Shown here one piece after another: positions 50,506 to 59,619 of a DNA stretch of 64,000 nt. The first letter of the stretch is position 1. Each line of letters opens with the position of its first letter. The notes beneath the pieces were generated by a model, which ran no database searches, was not told the DNA's origin, and was given only the letters and a program-made list of their open reading frames with translations. The DNA is from CBDUEV01 sp965366365 (GTDB taxonomy: Bacteria; Actinomycetota; Acidimicrobiia; Spongiisociales; JAENVV01). The DNA lies in the NCBI GenBank assembly GCA_965366365.1, contig CBDUEV010000003.1, positions 35,181 through 99,180 on the forward strand, in the 5' to 3' direction. The position numbers and the translations under genes were made by a program.

Positions 50506-51642
50506 CTATCGAGCCGGCGGTGCGTAGATCAGGCCACCGTCGAACCATTGTGCGTTCGGCGTGCCCTCTCGGAAGATCTCGAGGCCCGAAAGGTTGGACG
50601 TGAAGATCTCGTCGTAGTTGCCGACTTGCTTGATCACCTGATAGAAGCCATCGGCGGGGATACCCATCCCGCTCTGCAGCTCGTCCTCGGTCACGCCGAA
50701 GAGTCGGCCCAACTCGGGATCGAGTTCTGCCTCCGCGATGACCGAATCGATGTTGCCGGAGTTCACGCCCTTCTCATCGGCGATGAAGGTGGCGTAGATG
50801 GTCCAGTCGACGATGTCGGCCCACTGGCTGTCGTTCTGGCGGTACACCGGGCCGAGTGGCTCCTTGCTGATAGGCGCCCGGGGGAAGACGATCCAGTCGC
50901 CATCGGCGATCTCGCCGTTGGCGATGGCCTGGAATCGGTTTCCGTACAGGCCCGAAGCGTCGGTGGTGATCAGGTCGCAGTCGCCGGCCTTGAAGCCTTC
51001 AACGGCTTCGGGGAACTCGGCAACCGTCTTCAGGTCGATGCTCACTCCGAAGACCGCAGCACCCTCGGTGATGTTCTTCTCGGTGGTGGTACCGGCGTTG
51101 GTGCAGAGCACCGCTCCGTCGATATCAGCCAGGGTGGAGTCTTCGGTGAAGCCGAACTCGGCCTTCCCCATCAGCGCCTGACCGTCGTAGTAGGTGGTCG
51201 GAGCGAAGTCGAGGCCCAGGGTGGTGTCACGAGTCTGCGTCCAGGTGGTGTTCCTCATGAGGACGTCGATCTCGCCGGACTCCAGGACGGAGAATCGTTC
51301 CGAGGCTGTCGTTTCGGTGAATTCGACCTTCGTTGCGTCGCCGAGAACGGCGGCAGCGAGGGCTCGGCAGAAGTCGGCATCGAGACCAGTCACCGAACCG
51401 TCGGGCTGGGTCTCAGAGAAACCAACCGCTGAACCGGATACGCCGCACTTGAGCGTGCCGCGCTCGAGCACGGTCGCCAAGGTGGCGCCGCCGGTTTCCG
51501 TTTGGGCCCCGGTTTCGGAACCGCTTTCAGTGGCAGTAGTTTCTTCGGTCGCCGTCGTCTCGTCGGATTCGGCCGTGCACGCAGCAGCGAGCATCGCCAA
51601 GACCAGGATCGGAAGCAGCAAAGTGCGGAGTTTCAAGTTCAT
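50506..51642 (-). CDS. amino-acid ABC transporter substrate-binding lipoprotein (AapJ-like)
   Basis: The 378-residue protein has a lipoprotein signal ending LAAAC (Cys about 22), a Thr/Glu-rich linker, and a type II periplasmic-binding fold (about 55-378). The N-lobe shows LKCGVSGSAVGFSE and GLDADFCRALAAAVLG. The length and the NTTWTQTRDTTLGLDFAPTTYYDGQ segment point to general L-amino-acid binders (AapJ/BztA). AGGAGAGCT precedes the chosen ATG, and a promoter lies about 55 nt upstream. It is first in a four-gene transporter operon. Confidence 0.93.
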   Translation of the reverse strand: MNLKLRTLLLPILVLAMLAAACTAESDETTATEETTATESGSETGAQTETGGATLATVLERGTLKCGVSGSAVGFSETQPDGSVTGLDADFCRALAAAVLGDATKVEFTETTASERFSVLESGEIDVLMRNTTWTQTRDTTLGLDFAPTTYYDGQALMGKAEFGFTEDSTLADIDGAVLCTNAGTTTEKNITEGAAVFGVSIDLKTVAEFPEAVEGFKAGDCDLITTDASGLYGNRFQAIANGEIADGDWIVFPRAPISKEPLGPVYRQNDSQWADIVDWTIYATFIADEKGVNSGNIDSVIAEAELDPELGRLFGVTEDELQSGMGIPADGFYQVIKQVGNYDEIFTSNLSGLEIFREGTPNAQWFDGGLIYAPPAR

Positions 51643-51696
51643 AGCTCTCCTTACAGGACAGGATCGCGGGGAACTAGACACCCCCGCAGGTTCAGG

Positions 51697-51726
51697 AGAG
51701 TAGCCACGCGTCCGGACGGGATTCAA
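51697..51726 (-). promoter_or_regulatory. sigma-70-type promoter of the amino-acid transporter operon
   Basis: On the minus strand, TTGAAT (51721-51726) and TACTCT (51697-51702) are 18 nt apart. The implied mRNA leader is about 48 nt and includes the AGGAG site. Confidence 0.5.
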
Positions 51727-51829
51727 CCGAGATCGGGAGATTTCTTCCAGGTGCCCGTGGCCACTCGACCGAGCAAACCCGATTTGCGCCCGTTTGCGGG
51801 CCCCTTTTTCCGGGCAGCCCGGCGCGCGC

Positions 51830-52507
51830 TCAGAGCAGGTAGCGGGCGAGGGCTTCGGTCAGCTCGCTGTACGTTTTTGACCGAACCTTGACGTCGGGGC
51901 GCCGGTCGTACTGGCCGAGAGCGGCGGCGGAAGATGCCCCGAGAGCGGCCACCACCAGCCCGGTGAAGCTCCGATTGGTGGCCCATCCGTGGACGGCGGG
52001 AGCGGAGACGAATACAGCCGCGTCGACGGGCTCCGTGCTGGGCGAGATGGGAACCGTGCAGTAGACGGGAACCGCCACCAGGCTCCGGGCGGCATCCTTC
52101 AACGCCACGATGGCACGCGGATCAGAACTCGCCGAATGAGGGTAGGCCACCGACAGCTTGGCCACCCGTCCGAGCAATTCCTCGGCCAGATCGAGAGAGC
52201 TCCCCGTCCCGACATGCACCACTTTGCCGCCCCTCTCGGCCACGCTGGTGGCAGTGGCCGGGCCCACCACGGCGATCGCCGCGAGAGGGAGAGGCCCATC
52301 GGGCCAGAGCAACGAGAGTGGCCGAGAGGAGGTCAGCACCACCAGATCTGCCTCTTCGCAGGCAGCCCGCGCCCGAGCGAGGTCATCGGGACGCCCCACC
52401 TGCACATCGATGCACGGCAGGGACACAGGCTGGAGCCCGACGGCCACCAACTCCACCGCCATCCCAGGCGCACGATCCGCGCTCGTCGTCACAGCCACCC
52501 TGGTCAC
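51830..52507 (-). CDS. hemD: uroporphyrinogen-III synthase
   Basis: The 225-residue protein has the loose two-lobed HemD pattern: VAVTTSADRAPGMAVELVAVGL at the N-terminus, DLVVLTSSRPLSLL, IAVVGPATATSVAERG, and the second lobe with VFVSAPAVHGWA and VVAALGASSAAALGQY. It closes hydroxymethylbilane into uroporphyrinogen III in heme and corrin synthesis. It stands outside any hem cluster and begins at GTG, 60 nt from the ppk1 stop. HemD is poorly conserved, so the call rests on the pattern rather than on catalytic residues. Confidence 0.8.
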   Translation of the reverse strand: MTRVAVTTSADRAPGMAVELVAVGLQPVSLPCIDVQVGRPDDLARARAACEEADLVVLTSSRPLSLLWPDGPLPLAAIAVVGPATATSVAERGGKVVHVGTGSSLDLAEELLGRVAKLSVAYPHSASSDPRAIVALKDAARSLVAVPVYCTVPISPSTEPVDAAVFVSAPAVHGWATNRSFTGLVVAALGASSAAALGQYDRRPDVKVRSKTYSELTEALARYLL

Positions 52508-52566
52508 TCATCAAACATACCGGGCGGATGACGGGACCGGAGCAGGTCACGCCTGCGATCTGGAAG

Positions 52567-54615
52567 TTACGTGTGGTGGGCTCGGAGCAAGGCCCGGCGC
52601 TGCAACTCCTCGTGCGTGTCGTATCCCTGGGCCTGTTCCGTCTTCAGCCAGGACCCGTCGGCCTGAAGGTCCCACGCCAGGCGGTCGTCGCCGGAGAGAA
52701 CGTCGAGGATCTCCTCGATACGCTGACGGAGCTGGGGACGTTCGATCGGCACCAGAGCCTCCACCCGTCGATTGAGGTTGCGCGGCATCATGTCGGCGGA
52801 GCCGATGAAGTAGTCGTAGCCGCGGGCGCGAGTTCCAAAGCGCCAGATCCGCGAGTGCTCCAGAAAGCGGCCGACGATCGAACGCACCGTGATGTTCTCG
52901 CTCAGGCCGGGCACTCCGGCTCGGAGGCAGCAGATGCCGCGCACGTACAACTCGACCTTGGTCCCAGCCGCGGAAGCCGCGTACAGCTCATCGATCACCT
53001 CAGGGTCGACCAGGCTGTTCAGTTTCATCACGACATGACCGTCCTCCGCGGCGGCCTCTCTCCGGATCAGCTCCATGATTCTGTCTCGCAGGCTGAACGG
53101 GGCCACCAGCAGCTTCCGGAATCGGCCCTGTCGGCTGTACCCGGTGAGATGGTTGAAGAGATCCCCGAGATCAGCTCCGATCTCGGGATCGGCCGTGAGG
53201 AGACCGAGATCTTCGTAGATGCGGGCGGTTGCGCCGTTGTAGTTACCGGTCCCGATATGGGCGTACCTGCGCACCAACTCACCTTCTTGGCGCACCACCA
53301 AGGTCACCTTGGCATGGGTCTTGAGGCCCACCAGTCCGTAGACGACGTGCACCCCCGCCTCCTCGAGTCGGCGCGCCCATTCGATGTTGCGTTCCTCGTC
53401 GAACCGCGCCTTCAACTCCACGAGAGCCACCACCTGCTTCCCGGCATGGGCCGCCGTGATCAGATTGCGCATGATCTCGGAGTCTTCGTCGGTCCGGTAC
53501 AGCGCCAGCTTGATCGCCAGCACGTGAGGGTCCCGGGACGCCTGCGCTATGAATTCGTTGACGGAGGCGGCAAACGCGTCGTAGGGATGCTGCACGATGA
53601 AGTCCTGTTCGGAGAGGGCCGCGAAGATGCTCGGCGACTCGCCATCCATCGGGGTCAGAGCAGGGAGCCCGACACCGTGCCATGCAGACCATTTCAGTTC
53701 CGGGCGGTCGAGCGCATAGGGCGCCCACATGCCGTTCAGGTCGAGTGGTCCATGGAGGAAATGGACATCCTCGGAGGTCACCTGGAGCTCTCTCACCAGC
53801 AATCGCAGCGTCTCCGGGTCCATGTCGTGCTCGACCTCGAGGCGTACGGCGCGACCGAAGCGGCGGCGATTCAGTTCCATGGCCACGGCTTCGAGCAGAT
53901 CGTCGGCCTCTGCCTCCTCGAGGACGAGGTCGGCATTTCGGGTGACCCTGAATGGGTGGTGCGACAGGATCTCCATGCCGGGGAAGAGGTCACCAAGGTG
54001 TGAGGCCATGACCTGCTCCAGGAGCACGAACCTCTTCCCGTCGGGCAGCGCCAGGAACCGGGGCAGGATGGGCGGCACCTTCACCCGGGCAAACCGGACC
54101 GAGCCCTCCTGAGGATCGCGGATAGTCACGGCCAGGTTCAGGGAGAGATTCGAGATGTAGGGGAACGGATGTGCGGGGTCGACGGCCAGCGGCGTCAGCA
54201 CGGGGAACACCTTGGATAGGAATTCATCGTCCACCCAGGCCCGGGCCTCGGGATCGAGTTGCTCGGGGTCGGCAAAGATGATCCCCTCCGCAGCCAGGGC
54301 AGGCAGGATCTCGGTGCGGGTGAGGGCAGCATGGCGCTCAGACAGAGAAGCGGCCCGGCGCCGAACCGCGTTGAGTTGTTCGGTCGGTGTCATCCCGTCC
54401 GGCGGCGTGGAGGAGACTCCGGCGGCCACCTGTTCCATCAGGCCTGCCACTCTGACCTGAAAGAAGTCGTCCAGGTTGGTGGCGAAGATGGCCAGGAACT
54501 TGGCGCGTTCCAGGAGCGGAACCGCCGGGTCCTCGGCGACGGCCAGCACTCGTTCGTTGAAGTCGAGCCACGACAGTTCGCGGTTCACGAAACGATCTGA
54601 GCCACCAGCCGCCAT
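52567..54615 (-). CDS. ppk1: polyphosphate kinase Ppk1
   Basis: The 682-residue protein begins RFVNRELSWLDFNERVL, the classic Ppk1 N-domain. The catalytic half shows VALVELKARFDEERNI, GLKTHAK (equivalent of E. coli His435), YAHIGTGNYN (near His454) and FLEHSRIWRFG (near His592). It polymerises ATP gamma-phosphate into polyphosphate at the membrane. Its ATG overlaps the stop of the TetR gene upstream (TGATG), so the two are co-translated, an uncommon pairing. Confidence 0.95.
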   Translation of the reverse strand: MAAGGSDRFVNRELSWLDFNERVLAVAEDPAVPLLERAKFLAIFATNLDDFFQVRVAGLMEQVAAGVSSTPPDGMTPTEQLNAVRRRAASLSERHAALTRTEILPALAAEGIIFADPEQLDPEARAWVDDEFLSKVFPVLTPLAVDPAHPFPYISNLSLNLAVTIRDPQEGSVRFARVKVPPILPRFLALPDGKRFVLLEQVMASHLGDLFPGMEILSHHPFRVTRNADLVLEEAEADDLLEAVAMELNRRRFGRAVRLEVEHDMDPETLRLLVRELQVTSEDVHFLHGPLDLNGMWAPYALDRPELKWSAWHGVGLPALTPMDGESPSIFAALSEQDFIVQHPYDAFAASVNEFIAQASRDPHVLAIKLALYRTDEDSEIMRNLITAAHAGKQVVALVELKARFDEERNIEWARRLEEAGVHVVYGLVGLKTHAKVTLVVRQEGELVRRYAHIGTGNYNGATARIYEDLGLLTADPEIGADLGDLFNHLTGYSRQGRFRKLLVAPFSLRDRIMELIRREAAAEDGHVVMKLNSLVDPEVIDELYAASAAGTKVELYVRGICCLRAGVPGLSENITVRSIVGRFLEHSRIWRFGTRARGYDYFIGSADMMPRNLNRRVEALVPIERPQLRQRIEEILDVLSGDDRLAWDLQADGSWLKTEQAQGYDTHEELQRRALLRAHHT

Positions 54616-55223
54616 CAGGCCGAGAAACCACTCAACATGACGTCCGCCATGGCTTCGGCGATGACAGGTAGGTCTGCCTTGGGGTCTTCGGAGTCGATGA
54701 CCGCCTTGGCTGCGGACATGATCAGGTCCTGGACGAAGTGACCCGCCAGGCGGAGGGGGAGTTCCTTCAGCTGGCCGGCCTCGACACCCGAACGGTAGAT
54801 GGCGCCGAACTCGGCGGAGAGACCGCGGTGCGCCACCGCCACGCGATGCTGTGCTTCCGGACCGAGGGTCTGGATCTCGCGATGCAGGAGCAGGCCGAGG
54901 GTTGGGTCATTGACCACGAACTCGACCATCTTCACCGCCAGGGCGACGAACCGATCCCGATCCGACAAGCCGGTCGGAATGGAACCGACCATCTCGTCTA
55001 CCTGGGCCGGCAGGGTCTCCTCGACCAGGGTGGCGAGGAGATCGTCCTTGTCTCTGAAATACTCATACAAGGTGGTGCGACCCACCCCGATGGCAGCCGC
55101 CACGTCGCCCAGCGAGGTCTCGTGATACCCCTGCTGCTGAAAGAGCTCTTGGGCAGCCTCGAGGACCTGAGCTCGCATCTGGGTCTTGTGCTCAGCGATG
55201 CTGGCGGCGCGAATCCTCGGCAC
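54615..55223 (-). CDS. TetR-family regulator coupled to ppk1
   Basis: The 202-residue protein has an N-terminal TetR helix-turn-helix (AAQELFQQQGYHETSLGD, then AAAIGVGRTTLYEYFRDKDDLL at about 37-58) and a C-terminal ligand and dimer domain of about 130 residues. It starts with GTG behind GGAGGTGGACC. It immediately precedes ppk1 and overlaps it by one base, so it may control polyphosphate synthesis and itself. No ligand can be inferred. The promoter would lie in the 117 bp shared with purA. Confidence 0.88.
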   Translation of the reverse strand: MPRIRAASIAEHKTQMRAQVLEAAQELFQQQGYHETSLGDVAAAIGVGRTTLYEYFRDKDDLLATLVEETLPAQVDEMVGSIPTGLSDRDRFVALAVKMVEFVVNDPTLGLLLHREIQTLGPEAQHRVAVAHRGLSAEFGAIYRSGVEAGQLKELPLRLAGHFVQDLIMSAAKAVIDSEDPKADLPVIAEAMADVMLSGFSA

Positions 55224-55340
55224 AGGTCCACCTCCCCTCGTCCATAGCCTATCCGAAGTTGCCGCGTAGCCTCCCCGCCCGAAAGGGCGAGCAGTGCTCG
55301 GCTACCATGCCGCTCGGTCTGCTACCAAGGAGCTGCAGCG

Positions 55341-56615
55341 ATGCCCGCCACCGTCGTTCTGGGCGCCCAATGGGGCGATGAAGGCAAGGGACGAGTCACC
55401 GACTACTTCTCCGAATCGGCGGACTACGTCGTCCGCTTCCAAGGCGGCAACAACGCCGGCCACACCATCATCGTGGGTGAGGAGAAGTTCGCCCTCTCCC
55501 TCACTCCCAGTGGCGTGATGTACCCCGACACGACCCCGGTCATCGCCAACGGCGTCGTGATCGACCCGAAGGTCCTCCTGGAAGAACTCGCCATGCTCCG
55601 ATCTCGCGGTGTCGATCCCAACCGGCTCCGGATCTCGTCGAACGCCCACCTGATCATGCCCTACCACCGCAAGATCGACGCCATGATCGAACGCCACCTC
55701 GGAAGTCAGAAGATCGGAACGACCAAGAAGGGCATCGGGCCTGCCTACACGGACAAGTACGCCCGATCGGGAATCCGCGTTCAGGACCTCTTCGACCCGA
55801 AGATCTTCCGCGACAAACTCGACGTCGCCCTTGTGGAGAAGAACAAGCTCTTGACACGGGTCTACAACCAACTGCCCATGGAGGCCGGCCCCATCGCCGA
55901 GGAGTATCTGGGGTACGCAGAGAAGCTCCTCCCCTTCGTCACCGATACGTCGCTGTTGGTCTGGGACGCGCTCCGCGAGGGGAAGAAGGTTCTTTTCGAA
56001 GGGGCGCAGGGAACCCTGCTCGACATCGACCACGGCACCTATCCATTCGTCACCTCTTCGAATCCGACCGCCGGCGGCGTGATGACGGGTGCCGGGATCG
56101 GTCCGAAGGCGATCGACGAAGTGGTCGGTGTGGCCAAGGCGTACATCAGCCGGGTGGGAACGGGTCCGTTCCCCACCGAGTTGGACAACGCCATCGGCGA
56201 CACGATGGTGGAGTTGGGCGGTGAATTCGGCACGGTGACAGGCAGGCGGCGCCGGTGTGGTTGGCTCGATCTGGTCGCCCTCCGCTACGCCGTTCGGCTC
56301 AACAGCTTCACGGGCCTGTTTCTCACCAAACTCGACATCCTCTCCGCCTTCGACGAGATCGGCGTAGGCGTCGCCTACACCTCCGCGGGGGAGCGCTACG
56401 ACGATTTCCCGCGCCAGCAACGAGTGCTGTACAACTGCGAGCCCGTCTACGAGACCTTGCCCGGCTGGGGCTCCGACCTCTCCGGCGTCCGAGAATGGCG
56501 CCATCTTCCGAAACAGGCTCAGGCGTACATCGAGTACATCGAAGAACGAATCGACACCCCCATCCGATGGGTGTCGGTCGGGCCCGAGCGCCAGCAGCTG
56601 ATCGAGCGTTCCTGA
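55341..56615 (+). CDS. purA: adenylosuccinate synthetase
   Basis: The 424-residue GTP-dependent ligase has the N-terminal signature VVLGAQWGDEGKGRVTD, catalytic His in NNAGHTI, and GTTKKGIGPAY. GTP-site residues are in TKLDILS and the C-terminus. It joins IMP and aspartate in AMP synthesis. AAGGAGCTGCAGCG lies before the ATG. The purD gene follows after 1 nt, starting a purine operon. Confidence 0.97.
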   Translation: MPATVVLGAQWGDEGKGRVTDYFSESADYVVRFQGGNNAGHTIIVGEEKFALSLTPSGVMYPDTTPVIANGVVIDPKVLLEELAMLRSRGVDPNRLRISSNAHLIMPYHRKIDAMIERHLGSQKIGTTKKGIGPAYTDKYARSGIRVQDLFDPKIFRDKLDVALVEKNKLLTRVYNQLPMEAGPIAEEYLGYAEKLLPFVTDTSLLVWDALREGKKVLFEGAQGTLLDIDHGTYPFVTSSNPTAGGVMTGAGIGPKAIDEVVGVAKAYISRVGTGPFPTELDNAIGDTMVELGGEFGTVTGRRRRCGWLDLVALRYAVRLNSFTGLFLTKLDILSAFDEIGVGVAYTSAGERYDDFPRQQRVLYNCEPVYETLPGWGSDLSGVREWRHLPKQAQAYIEYIEERIDTPIRWVSVGPERQQLIERS

Positions 56616-56616
56616 C

Positions 56617-57885
56617 GTGCGGGTCCTCCTCATCGGCGCCGGGGGCAGGGAGCACGCCCTGGCATGGAAGATCGTCCAGAGCTCGCGGGTCACATCGTTG
56701 ACCAGCCTGCCCGGCAACCCCGGTCTCGCCACGCTGGGCGAGACCATCGAGGGCATCGATCCCACCGACGCCGGCGCCGTGGCGGCCGTCGCCGTGCAGC
56801 ATGGGTTCGATCTGGTTGTGATCGGACCCGAGGCTCCCCTGGCCGCCGGAGTGGCCGACGCGCTCGGTTCCGCCGGCGTCCCCGTGTTCGGCCCGAGCAG
56901 AAGCGCCGCCCGGCTCGAATCCTCGAAGTCGTTCGCCAAGGAGCTGATGGATCGTGCCGGCGTACCCACGGCGGCCTGGAAGCGGTTCACGACTCCCGAG
57001 CCTGCCATCGAGTACCTCGCCACCCTCGAAGCGCCCTATGTCGTCAAGGCCGACGGGTTGGCGGCAGGCAAAGGAGTCCTCGTGACGGACCAACGCGAAG
57101 ACGCGGAAGACTGGGTTCGAGCGTGCATGGACGGACGTTTCGGTGCGGCCGGTACCACGGTCGTCATAGAGGAGTACCTCGAAGGGCCCGAACTGAGCGT
57201 CTTTGCCGTCTGCGACGGCTCCAGCGCCGTCATGCTGGAACCGGCTCGGGACTACAAGCGCCTGCTGGCGGGCGATGCCGGGCCGAACACCGGCGGGATG
57301 GGCTCGTACTCTCCGGTGCCCGACCTACCCGACGACATCGTCGCCTTCACCAAATCCCGCGTCGTCGAGCCGATCCTGGCCACCATGGCCGCCGAGGGAA
57401 ATCCCTTCGTCGGCTTCCTCTACACCGGTTACATTCTGAGCCGCCACGGTCCGCGGGTGCTCGAGTTCAACTGCCGGCTCGGCGACCCCGAGACACAGGT
57501 CGTCCTGCCCCGGATGCAGACGGACCTCGTAGACCTTTTCGAAGGAGCCCTGGCGGGATCGCTCGCCGACATGCGGCTCCGCTGGTCGGACACCGCTGCG
57601 GTGAACGTGGTGCTGGCCGCCCCCGGCTATCCGACCAATCCGAGGACCGGCGAAAGGATCAAAGGACTGGCGGCCGCCTCCGCCATCGAAGACGTCCTTG
57701 TTTTCCAAGCCGGCACGGTCCGATCCGAATCCGGCGTCACGTTGACGGCGGGCGGCCGCGTACTCAACGTGGTGGGAACAGGTCCGACGGTACAAGACGC
57801 CCGGCGTCGCGCGTACGAAGGGGTTTCTACACTGTCGTTCCAAGGCATGCAGTATCGACCAGACATCGCAAAGGATCCGACATGA
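56617..57885 (+). CDS. purD: phosphoribosylamine-glycine ligase
   Basis: The 422-residue protein begins VRVLLIGAGGREHALAWKI and has the PurD fold: N domain, ATP-grasp (VVKADGLAAGKGVLV, about 145-160; EEYLEGPELSVFAVCDG), GDPETQVVLPRM with metal ligands, and a C-terminal barrel. It converts phosphoribosylamine and glycine to GAR. It starts at GTG directly after purA and overlaps purE by ATGA (57882-57885). Confidence 0.96.
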   Translation: MRVLLIGAGGREHALAWKIVQSSRVTSLTSLPGNPGLATLGETIEGIDPTDAGAVAAVAVQHGFDLVVIGPEAPLAAGVADALGSAGVPVFGPSRSAARLESSKSFAKELMDRAGVPTAAWKRFTTPEPAIEYLATLEAPYVVKADGLAAGKGVLVTDQREDAEDWVRACMDGRFGAAGTTVVIEEYLEGPELSVFAVCDGSSAVMLEPARDYKRLLAGDAGPNTGGMGSYSPVPDLPDDIVAFTKSRVVEPILATMAAEGNPFVGFLYTGYILSRHGPRVLEFNCRLGDPETQVVLPRMQTDLVDLFEGALAGSLADMRLRWSDTAAVNVVLAAPGYPTNPRTGERIKGLAAASAIEDVLVFQAGTVRSESGVTLTAGGRVLNVVGTGPTVQDARRRAYEGVSTLSFQGMQYRPDIAKDPT

Positions 57886-58358
57886 GCGTTCCAACCCCCC
57901 CTCTCGTCGGCATCGTCATGGGCTCCGGTTCGGATCGCCCGGTCATGGCGAAAGCCGCCGCCGTGCTCGAACGGTTCGACGTGCCGCACACCATGGCGGT
58001 CATGTCGGCGCATAAGACGCCCGAGACGTCGTTCGCCTTCGCCAAGGGCGCCAAGGAGGCAGGGTACCGGGTCATAATCGCCGGAGCCGGCAAGGCTGCC
58101 CATCTCGCCGGGGTGATGGCCGGGTTGACCACCCTTCCGGTCATCGGCGTGCCGCTGGCGGCCACCCTCGACGGCATGGACGCCCTTCTGGCCACCGTCC
58201 AGATGCCAACCGGAATACCGGTTGCCACGGTTGCCATCGACGGTGCCGCCAACGCCGCCTTGTTGGCGGTGGCGATCCTGGCGCTCGGCGATCCGCAGCT
58301 GGCCGACCAGCTCTCCGAGTATCGGACCGAGCTGGCCGCCAAGACCCTCGAGGGTTGA
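57882..58358 (+). CDS. purE: N5-carboxyaminoimidazole ribonucleotide mutase
   Basis: The 158-residue class I PurE has VGIVMGSGSDRPVM, the catalytic region VMSAHKTPE with the conserved His, IAGAGKAAHLAGVMAG, and the short PIGVPL-type loop (PVIGVPLAATLDGMDALL). It moves the carboxyl group of N5-CAIR to form CAIR. No purK is next to it in this window. Its ATG overlaps the purD stop. Confidence 0.95.
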   Translation: MSVPTPPLVGIVMGSGSDRPVMAKAAAVLERFDVPHTMAVMSAHKTPETSFAFAKGAKEAGYRVIIAGAGKAAHLAGVMAGLTTLPVIGVPLAATLDGMDALLATVQMPTGIPVATVAIDGAANAALLAVAILALGDPQLADQLSEYRTELAAKTLEG

Positions 58359-58377
58359 GCCCTCCTCGGACGCTCCG

Positions 58378-59559
58378 GTGAAGTCGCTGACCGTCGCTCG
58401 AGCCAGGCGCATCGCCCTGGCCTCGCAGGGGTTTCGCGACCCGCAGCCTTCCGGAAGGGTTGACGTCCGCCATTTCCGTCGAGTGCTCGACAGGATGGGA
58501 CTTCTCCAGCTCGATTCCGTCAACGTGGCGGTCCGTTCCCACTACATGCCCGTCTTCTCGCGTCTGGGCAGCTACCAACAGAAGCATCTCGACCGCTTCG
58601 CCTACGACCGGGGGGAGCTGTTCGAGTACTGGGGCCACGAGGCCTCCCTCCTCCCCATCGACACCTACCCCCTGTTCCGGCACCGCATGGAGCAACGCCA
58701 TCCCTGGAAGCATGTGCAGGCATTGTTCGACGAGCACCCCGGCTTCGTGCAGACGATTCTGGACGTGGTGAGGGAGCGTGGGCCGATCTCGATCTCCGAT
58801 CTCGACGGGGAGGAGGGGCGAACCGGCCCGTGGTGGGGATATTCGCAGGGGAAGCTGGCTCTGGAGTGGCTGTTTGCGTCTGGCCAGATCGGGTGCTCAC
58901 ACCGAGAGAACTTCAAGCGCTATTACGACATCCCGGAGCGCATCTTCCCTCCGGAGCTGCTCGCCACTCCCGGATGGTCGAAGGAGCACGCCCACCGCGA
59001 GATGCTGCTGCGAGCAGTTCGCCATCACGGCGTAGGGACGTTGGCCGATCTGGCGGACTACTACCGGATCTCGGTCCCCGAAGCCCGACCACGAGTGGGC
59101 GAACTCGTCGAGCAGGGTCTGATCGAGGAGGTGATGGTCACAGGTTGGCGTGATACCGCCTACCTCGATCCTGCCGCGGCCACCCCCCGTGCCATCGGGG
59201 CGCGTGCCCTCCTCACCCCCTTCGACCCGGTGGTCTGGCACCGCCCGAGGACGGAGCGCCTGTTCGGGTTCCGGTACCGAATCGAGATCTATGTGCCGGC
59301 CGCCGCGCGGGAGTACGGCTACTACGTCTATCCGTTCCTTCTCGATGATCGACTCGTTGGACGGGTCGATCTCAAGGCGGATCGCCAAGCGGGGGTGTTG
59401 AGGGCTCAAGCCAGCTTCGTGGAGGACGGTCACGATCCGATTCGCGTTGGTCGCGAGATGGGCATCGAACTCAACGCCATGGCCGAGTGGCTCGGTCTGG
59501 ACGGCGTCGAGGTGATGGAGCGCGGCAATCTGGCGAGCCGCCTGGGGAAGTCGATATGA
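58378..59559 (+). CDS. YcaQ-type winged-helix DNA glycosylase (HTH_42)
   Basis: The 393-residue protein belongs to the HTH_42/AlkX family of crosslink-repair glycosylases. Three winged-helix modules are visible, with LQLDSVNVAVRSHYMPVFSRLG near residue 40, which includes the Q-hydrophobic-D motif of YcaQ-like members (AlZ members have Q-x-Q). FEYWGHEASLLP, WWGYSQGKLALEWLFASG and LTPFDPVVWHRPRTERLFGF are further family segments. It removes alkylated or cross-linked bases. It lies inside the purine operon, 19 nt after purE, with no obvious functional link. Confidence 0.88.
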   Translation: MKSLTVARARRIALASQGFRDPQPSGRVDVRHFRRVLDRMGLLQLDSVNVAVRSHYMPVFSRLGSYQQKHLDRFAYDRGELFEYWGHEASLLPIDTYPLFRHRMEQRHPWKHVQALFDEHPGFVQTILDVVRERGPISISDLDGEEGRTGPWWGYSQGKLALEWLFASGQIGCSHRENFKRYYDIPERIFPPELLATPGWSKEHAHREMLLRAVRHHGVGTLADLADYYRISVPEARPRVGELVEQGLIEEVMVTGWRDTAYLDPAAATPRAIGARALLTPFDPVVWHRPRTERLFGFRYRIEIYVPAAAREYGYYVYPFLLDDRLVGRVDLKADRQAGVLRAQASFVEDGHDPIRVGREMGIELNAMAEWLGLDGVEVMERGNLASRLGKSI

Positions 59560-59619
59560 GCGCTGTGGGCTTGCCGCCATGTATGGCATCATCACCCACG
59601 GCCGACGAATGAGGACCAC

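Noticed and set aside
51788..51809. Rho-independent terminator with T-run on the plus strand
   Set aside because: The 5-bp stem with TTTTT has no plus-strand gene upstream; both neighbouring genes read on the minus strand.
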